Positions 40,209 through 43,891 of a stretch of DNA of 43,891 bases are shown piece by piece. Position numbers and translations under genes: made by a program. This stretch comes from an uncultured Prevotellaceae bacterium (lineage in GTDB: Bacteria > Bacteroidota > Bacteroidia > Bacteroidales > Bacteroidaceae), in assembly GCA_937893145.1 (NCBI GenBank), contig CALBJW010000055.1, positions 1 to 43,891 on the forward strand, written 5' to 3'. Each line of letters starts with the position of its first letter. Position 1 is the first letter of the stretch. Below the pieces are notes generated by a model. It was not told the DNA's origin and ran no database searches. It was given only the letters and a program-made list of their open reading frames with translations.

Positions 40209-41417
40209 TTAATACAAAAGTCCAAACATCCATAAAGGAATGCGATTGCCATGTCCTGTCTCCGTGCTGTCAACAGCCAAGTAACTATCGGGAACGTCTT
40301 TTATCTGTTCGAAGGACTTCTTGCGCCCACCTACCTCAAACAGATATTTGTGATTTACGAGGAAATCACCTTGTTTAGGATAGTTGACCTCATTGGTAGC
40401 AGCGAGCTGATTGTTGAAGAAAACTTCACGTACGGTTCCTATCTGTATGTTTGCAGAAAGGGCATACATGAGATTGGAATTATTGAGGAAAATCTTATCT
40501 GGCTTTGCTAACTGTTTCATGTTCTTGGCTTCGGATGTCAGGAGCGACAACAAAGCAGCCCTCTCTAAGAGATAGAGCATCTTCATGCCAAGATTTCGAT
40601 TGGTCTCCAACTGGCTATAAAGTTCGTTCATGTTGGGTGTCTGGGGAACGTGCTCAGCCAGTATCATCAGCATACGTTCAGTCTTTCGTATGGTTTCGTA
40701 TGAGATGTCCTCAATGGCAGGAAGGTCCTCGTAGAGTACGGTTCGGATAACCGATTGCAGACGCAGTTCAAAACCATCGCCATCCTTCTTGTAAAAAGGG
40801 TAGTAGCCATGTTTGAGGTATGTCTCGAAGTGCCCAAGCACTCTCACGTCAGCGGTTATATCCATGGCTAAACGTTGATGGTTTGCAAGCAGGTCATCAA
40901 GAGTGATAGCTGGTATTTCCATAATACCTTCAAAAGTCAAATACTCACGGAACGACATTCCATGTAGAGTATAAATCAACTGACGACGTGAAATATCACC
41001 CTCGTTCTGATCTATCTTGAGCATCGAAGAACCAGTATAAACCACATGCAGATCAGGGTATTCGTCTGCTATATTCTTGATGAGTGTCTGCCAGTTCTCA
41101 TACTTGTGAATCTCATCTATGAAGATGTGCGTACCTCCATGCGTATAGTGATACTCAACCACCTCTGACAATGAGTGAGTCTTGAACCACATATTGTCCA
41201 AAGACACGTACAGAGCCTTCTCTGGAGATTCATGAAATTCCTCCTTGATTCGCTGCAGCAACATGGTAGTCTTGCCAACGCCACGCGCACCCTTTATACC
41301 AATCATCCGTGCATTCCACTTAATCTGCTCGTAGAGATAACGGTGGAATGTAGTTGTAGTACGAGCAACCATCCTGTTGGAGGTGAGATAAAGTCCTTCT
41401 ATAGTTTGTATTTCCAT
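40209..41417 (-). CDS. AAA ATPase with C-terminal DUF4143
   Basis: A 402-aa protein. I chose the ATG at 41415-41417 (MEIQTIEGLYL) because a -7 element at 41436-41443 would overlap the earlier in-frame ATG at 41438. The N-terminal ATPase has Walker A 'GIKGARGVGKTT' (about residues 40-50), Walker B 'HIFIDEIH' (about 97-104) and a sensor 'VVYTGSSML'. The C-terminal half from about residue 200 has 'YLKHGYYPFY' and ends with 'FLVNHKYLFEVGGRKKSFEQI', a DUF4143 nuclease-like region with a D/E-x-K-type motif. Bacteria carry many copies of this AAA_14/DUF4143 family, often in variable regions; its cellular role is unsettled. Confidence 0.92.
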   Translation of the reverse strand: MEIQTIEGLYLTSNRMVARTTTTFHRYLYEQIKWNARMIGIKGARGVGKTTMLLQRIKEEFHESPEKALYVSLDNMWFKTHSLSEVVEYHYTHGGTHIFIDEIHKYENWQTLIKNIADEYPDLHVVYTGSSMLKIDQNEGDISRRQLIYTLHGMSFREYLTFEGIMEIPAITLDDLLANHQRLAMDITADVRVLGHFETYLKHGYYPFYKKDGDGFELRLQSVIRTVLYEDLPAIEDISYETIRKTERMLMILAEHVPQTPNMNELYSQLETNRNLGMKMLYLLERAALLSLLTSEAKNMKQLAKPDKIFLNNSNLMYALSANIQIGTVREVFFNNQLAATNEVNYPKQGDFLVNHKYLFEVGGRKKSFEQIKDVPDSYLAVDSTETGHGNRIPLWMFGLLY

Positions 41418-41435
41418 AATTCCTGCAATTTTTCG

Positions 41436-41443
41436 CAAATTTA
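41436..41443 (-). promoter_or_regulatory. -7 element of the ATPase gene (TAAATTTG)
   Basis: Minus-strand TAAATTTG, 19 bp upstream of the chosen ATPase start. It supports that start rather than the one at 41438. Confidence 0.5.
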
Positions 41444-41572
41444 CAAAAAGTATTTGGAAATACTAAAACTTAGAGTAAAAAAGTATTTGAAAATACTAAA
41501 TTAGCATAAAATATAGTATTTTGAAAGACTTTTTCGTGGTAAAAAGAGCCATAATGTCTCAATACCTTTGGG

Positions 41573-41890
41573 AGAATTTCAATCATATAGCAATTTATTC
41601 TCCACGAGATAGGTTATTCCGAACCCACCTTGTCCGAGTACATTTTCTATTTTGTATTTACCACCTTTGAGGACAGACCAAGAAAACCACAGGACACGGT
41701 TTCTTTCAAGTCAAACGTACCACCTTCAACTTTAATCATCTTAAAATCGACACCATTGACTCTAAATAATATTGCATCTTCGGTTTCTTTACCTTTTAAT
41801 AATATAGCAGACAAAAGTTCCTCTTCTTCTTTTCTTTTTTTTCAATTCTTCTTCAAGTTTCTTTTGTTCTTCTTCTTTTTCCGTTCCCAT
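41573..41890 (-). pseudogene. Decayed SUMF1/protein-kinase-type gene fragment
   Basis: From the ATG at 41888-41890 the frame reads MGTEKEEEQKKLEEELKKKK and then stops soon. Shifting by one base at a run of eight A (around 41834-41842) restores 'EEELLSAILLKGKETEDAILFRVNGVDFKMIKVEGGTF', which resembles the start of formylglycine-enzyme-like (SUMF1) domains. A second shift restores 'LKGGKYKIENVLGQGGFGITYLVENKLLYD', the glycine-rich ATP loop of a Ser/Thr protein kinase, followed by a stop. No kinase catalytic loop follows. This is the remnant of a multi-domain gene with at least two frameshifts and a large deletion. The rest of the gap 41444-42107 holds no gene apart from this and the repeat. Confidence 0.7.
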
Positions 41891-41960
41891 TTGAAGAAAA
41901 CATAGTATCTCTGCACTTGAAAAACAAGCAAAATTTCAAAGGTAAACAAAAACATTCTTT

Positions 41961-42079
41961 TTCTCTCCAAACATCCCATCATTCTACCAAACACCCCTCA
42001 AACCCTTTGTACATAAGGGATAGAAGAAGGTAGAATGTTTGTGCAACATTCTACCAACACCCTACCAACATTCTACCAA
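41961..42079. repeat. Dispersed 120-bp repeat, copy 2
   Basis: Direct copy of 39877-39996 with a few substitutions and one 1-bp indel. It has the same GTAGAATGTT hairpin and the same triple 11-bp CAACATTCTAC-type units. It lies just downstream (on the minus strand) of the outer-membrane receptor gene, and with copy 1 brackets the ATPase and the kinase remnant. Confidence 0.85.
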
Positions 42080-42107
42080 CAAAAATGAGACTAACGCTTT
42101 ATTTATC

Positions 42108-43891
42108 CTACTTCATTATACCATCATCCGTATCTCTAAGATTAATGGTCTTGTCTGTTGAGCGGTATTTTTTTCCTCGGCTTATACGCCATGAGACACC
42201 AAGTATTAGGCTATTGCCACTACTCCTGTCATAGACAGTTGTATGTTTATGAAGGTCTTTGTTTAGAATTTCGCCCTCGCTGGATTTATAGTTCTTGGTT
42301 AGAGGATTCCCCCATGTTAGAGAGAACTGCCAATCTTTGTGTTGGTAGGATGCTTGTAGAGCGGCGTACGCCCCATTATATCCTTTCTTTTCACCTTCAA
42401 GAAAGCGATTACCGTTATCTACATATGCCATTAAGGTGAATTTCCCCAGATATGCGGTTAGGTCACCTGTACAATACCATGAAGTGTAGAAATGTGAATA
42501 GTCATTGCCATAGTTGAAACATCGTTGCATTCCTCCATAAACAGAAGCCTGAAGTTTCTCTGGCAAAATCCAATAGTTTGCGTATGCAGAAATACGTAAC
42601 AAATCTATCTCCTTTTGATTTATCTGAGTATAGATAAATTTGTCGTCAGCAATTCGCTCATAATGTGCCATGTTAGGCTTGTTACAATAACGATAAAATC
42701 CATCCACAAATGCGCTCCATCTTTGGTTGTTGTATGATAAACGTAGGCTTTGGTCCATATCTCTACTCGGCTTCAAGGCGGGGTTACCTACTGTATATTC
42801 CATACTGTTTGTCATTATCGTCGCATCATTGATCATCGCTATACGGGATGCTCTGTCGCCCATCTGAAATGTATATTTCAACTGCATTCCATTCTTGAAA
42901 TTATATGCCAAAGACGCTTTGGGACGAAACGTCCAAAAGTCGTAGTTGTGTTCATTCTGATTGTAATGTATGTAACTCACTCCTAATCCTAACGCATAAC
43001 GGAAGTTTTTCAACATACCTTTGATTTCACTGAACCCATAAAGGTTATTGTTGTTCATCTCCGTTAGGGCATAGGCATCGCCCAGATAGTCATTCTTGGT
43101 ATATTTGTATCTGTAATTTAATCCTGCAGAAAAGTCAAATGGTTTCAGTTTGTTCTCGTAAATCACCTCTGTAAGAGCAGAGGCTGTCCTACCTTTCACA
43201 TCGTACTGGTAGGGTGTTCCTTCATCGAAATAGCTGCTTGCATTCGTATTGATGTAAGTACCCACGGCATTTGCTGTTAGTGACTGGCGAGGTGTGAGCT
43301 GACGGAACAAATATAGGTCGAGCACAGGTGAATTGGAACGGCTACTATTTCTGTATGTAGCTGTTTGGTGTACACCGCCATCAACAACATCTTTTATACT
43401 GTAATTGCCAGGCTCTTTATTTATATTGTCACTTAAAGAAGCCTGAAAAACGTATGCTGTGCTGTCAGCATAATTATATGTGAGTTTGACATTATGCGTA
43501 AGTCCCTTGCGAAGCGTTTCCACATCATTTCGTTCGATCGTACGAATACTGCCATCATTCAAAGTATAATCAGCAGTTTCTTTCACCTCAGAATCTTTCG
43601 ATTGGCTACCGTTGAAATTGTACGAGGCTGAAAATTCACTCTTGCCAGAATTCCACTTGCCATACACCGTACCATCTCCTTGCCATGATGTCAGTAGTGA
43701 TGTGACATCAGCACCAAATGCATAACCAGTATCATTGCGTTTGGTGATGATGTTCACAACGTATGCAATGTCTTCGCCGTATCGCACACCTGGATTGTCT
43801 ATAAAGTCAACCTTTCCGATAAGCTTAGGATCAAGCGCCAGCATCTCTTCCTTGCCAACAATGATTCCGTTGATGCGAATCTGCACGCCAC
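42108..43891 (-). CDS. Outer-membrane beta-barrel TonB-receptor-like protein, 5' end missing
   Basis: Open from the right edge to the stop at 42108 (about 593 residues visible). The visible start is late in a plug domain: 'VQIRINGIIVGKEEMLALDPKLIGKVDFIDNPGVRYGEDIAYVVNIIT', the pattern of Bacteroidetes 'outer membrane beta-barrel family' receptors with an N-terminal CarboxypepD-reg domain (which would be beyond the edge). The remainder alternates barrel strands: 'TYINTNASSYFDEGTPY', 'YGFSEIKGMLKNFRYALGLGVSYIHY', 'GNPALKPSRDMDQSLRLSYN', 'LILGVSWRISRGKKYRS'. It ends in a charged tail rather than a terminal aromatic, as is common in this subfamily. No SusD-like partner is visible in the window, so the substrate is unknown. 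Confidence 0.85.
   Translation of the reverse strand, partial: GVQIRINGIIVGKEEMLALDPKLIGKVDFIDNPGVRYGEDIAYVVNIITKRNDTGYAFGADVTSLLTSWQGDGTVYGKWNSGKSEFSASYNFNGSQSKDSEVKETADYTLNDGSIRTIERNDVETLRKGLTHNVKLTYNYADSTAYVFQASLSDNINKEPGNYSIKDVVDGGVHQTATYRNSSRSNSPVLDLYLFRQLTPRQSLTANAVGTYINTNASSYFDEGTPYQYDVKGRTASALTEVIYENKLKPFDFSAGLNYRYKYTKNDYLGDAYALTEMNNNNLYGFSEIKGMLKNFRYALGLGVSYIHYNQNEHNYDFWTFRPKASLAYNFKNGMQLKYTFQMGDRASRIAMINDATIMTNSMEYTVGNPALKPSRDMDQSLRLSYNNQRWSAFVDGFYRYCNKPNMAHYERIADDKFIYTQINQKEIDLLRISAYANYWILPEKLQASVYGGMQRCFNYGNDYSHFYTSWYCTGDLTAYLGKFTLMAYVDNGNRFLEGEKKGYNGAYAALQASYQHKDWQFSLTWGNPLTKNYKSSEGEILNKDLHKHTTVYDRSSGNSLILGVSWRISRGKKYRSTDKTINLRDTDDGIMK

Noticed and set aside
39979..40233. Possible small gene (84 codons, minus strand) between the btuB riboswitch and the ATPase gene
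   Set aside because: It overlaps the end of the ATPase gene and runs into the dispersed repeat, has no family resemblance, and its composition looks like AT-rich intergenic DNA.
39877..42079. The flanked segment as a composite transposon
   Set aside because: No transposase or integrase is encoded inside or beside the repeats, and no target duplication was found; it is kept only as a possible recombination cassette.

Overview
The window looks like a chromosomal segment of a Bacteroidales bacterium, most likely Prevotella or a close relative. The evidence is the gldK-gldL-gldM-gldN/porP type IX secretion (T9SS) cluster, the many secreted proteins with Prevotella-style T9SS C-terminal sorting domains (CTDs), a lipoprotein with an acidic surface-export signal, promoters of the TAnnTTTG type instead of -35/-10 boxes, and paired deoxynucleoside kinases. 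Family names come from recognising motifs by eye; no database was searched. Almost everything is on the minus strand; only the two kinase genes are on the plus strand.

Layout. 1-2134: the start of a DUF3987-like gene cut by the window edge, a small unknown gene and a coiled-coil gene, with iteron-like inverted repeats; this resembles part of an integrated element. 2381-2562: a palindromic MITE-like element. 2647-3215: a ParE/RelE-type toxin-antitoxin pair between 23-bp direct repeats. 3326-4207: a surface lipoprotein. 4531-10866: the T9SS core, transcribed porP-gldK-gldL-gldM-gldN, with a REP/BIME-like repeat pair between gldK and gldL. 11086-14320: a Spy-like protein with a glycine-rich tail, a HEIGH-motif secreted metallopeptidase candidate, and a small CTD protein. 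14395-16104: a small membrane protein and cysS. 16230-17572 (+): two tandem deoxynucleoside kinases.

17707-31033: five consecutive large secreted proteins. They are an internally duplicated 1291-aa protein, a dockerin-tailed protein, an S8 protease, an Omp28-like protein and a HAF-repeat/fibronectin protein. Four of the five carry T9SS sorting tails, and three genes are coupled through ATGA overlaps. 31282-39800: the most interesting region. A cobalamin riboswitch heads an operon encoding a BtuB-like TonB receptor, a DUF5074/YncE-type beta-propeller (BtuG-like) with a T9SS tail instead of a lipobox, a 1592-aa protein with GLUG-like and DUF4465-like parts and a T9SS tail, and a 62-aa peptide. 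A strong hairpin follows.

39877-42079: an AAA/DUF4143 ATPase and the decayed start of a protein-kinase/SUMF1-type gene, bracketed by two nearly identical 120-bp repeats. 42108-end: an outer-membrane beta-barrel receptor cut by the window edge.

How the genes fit together: GldL/M form the inner-membrane motor, GldK/N the periplasmic ring, and PorP is an outer-membrane partner. That machine would export and anchor the CTD proteins encoded nearby. The B12 operon suggests that this organism puts its B12-capturing surface propeller on the cell through T9SS rather than as a lipoprotein. This is an inference, but it is testable.
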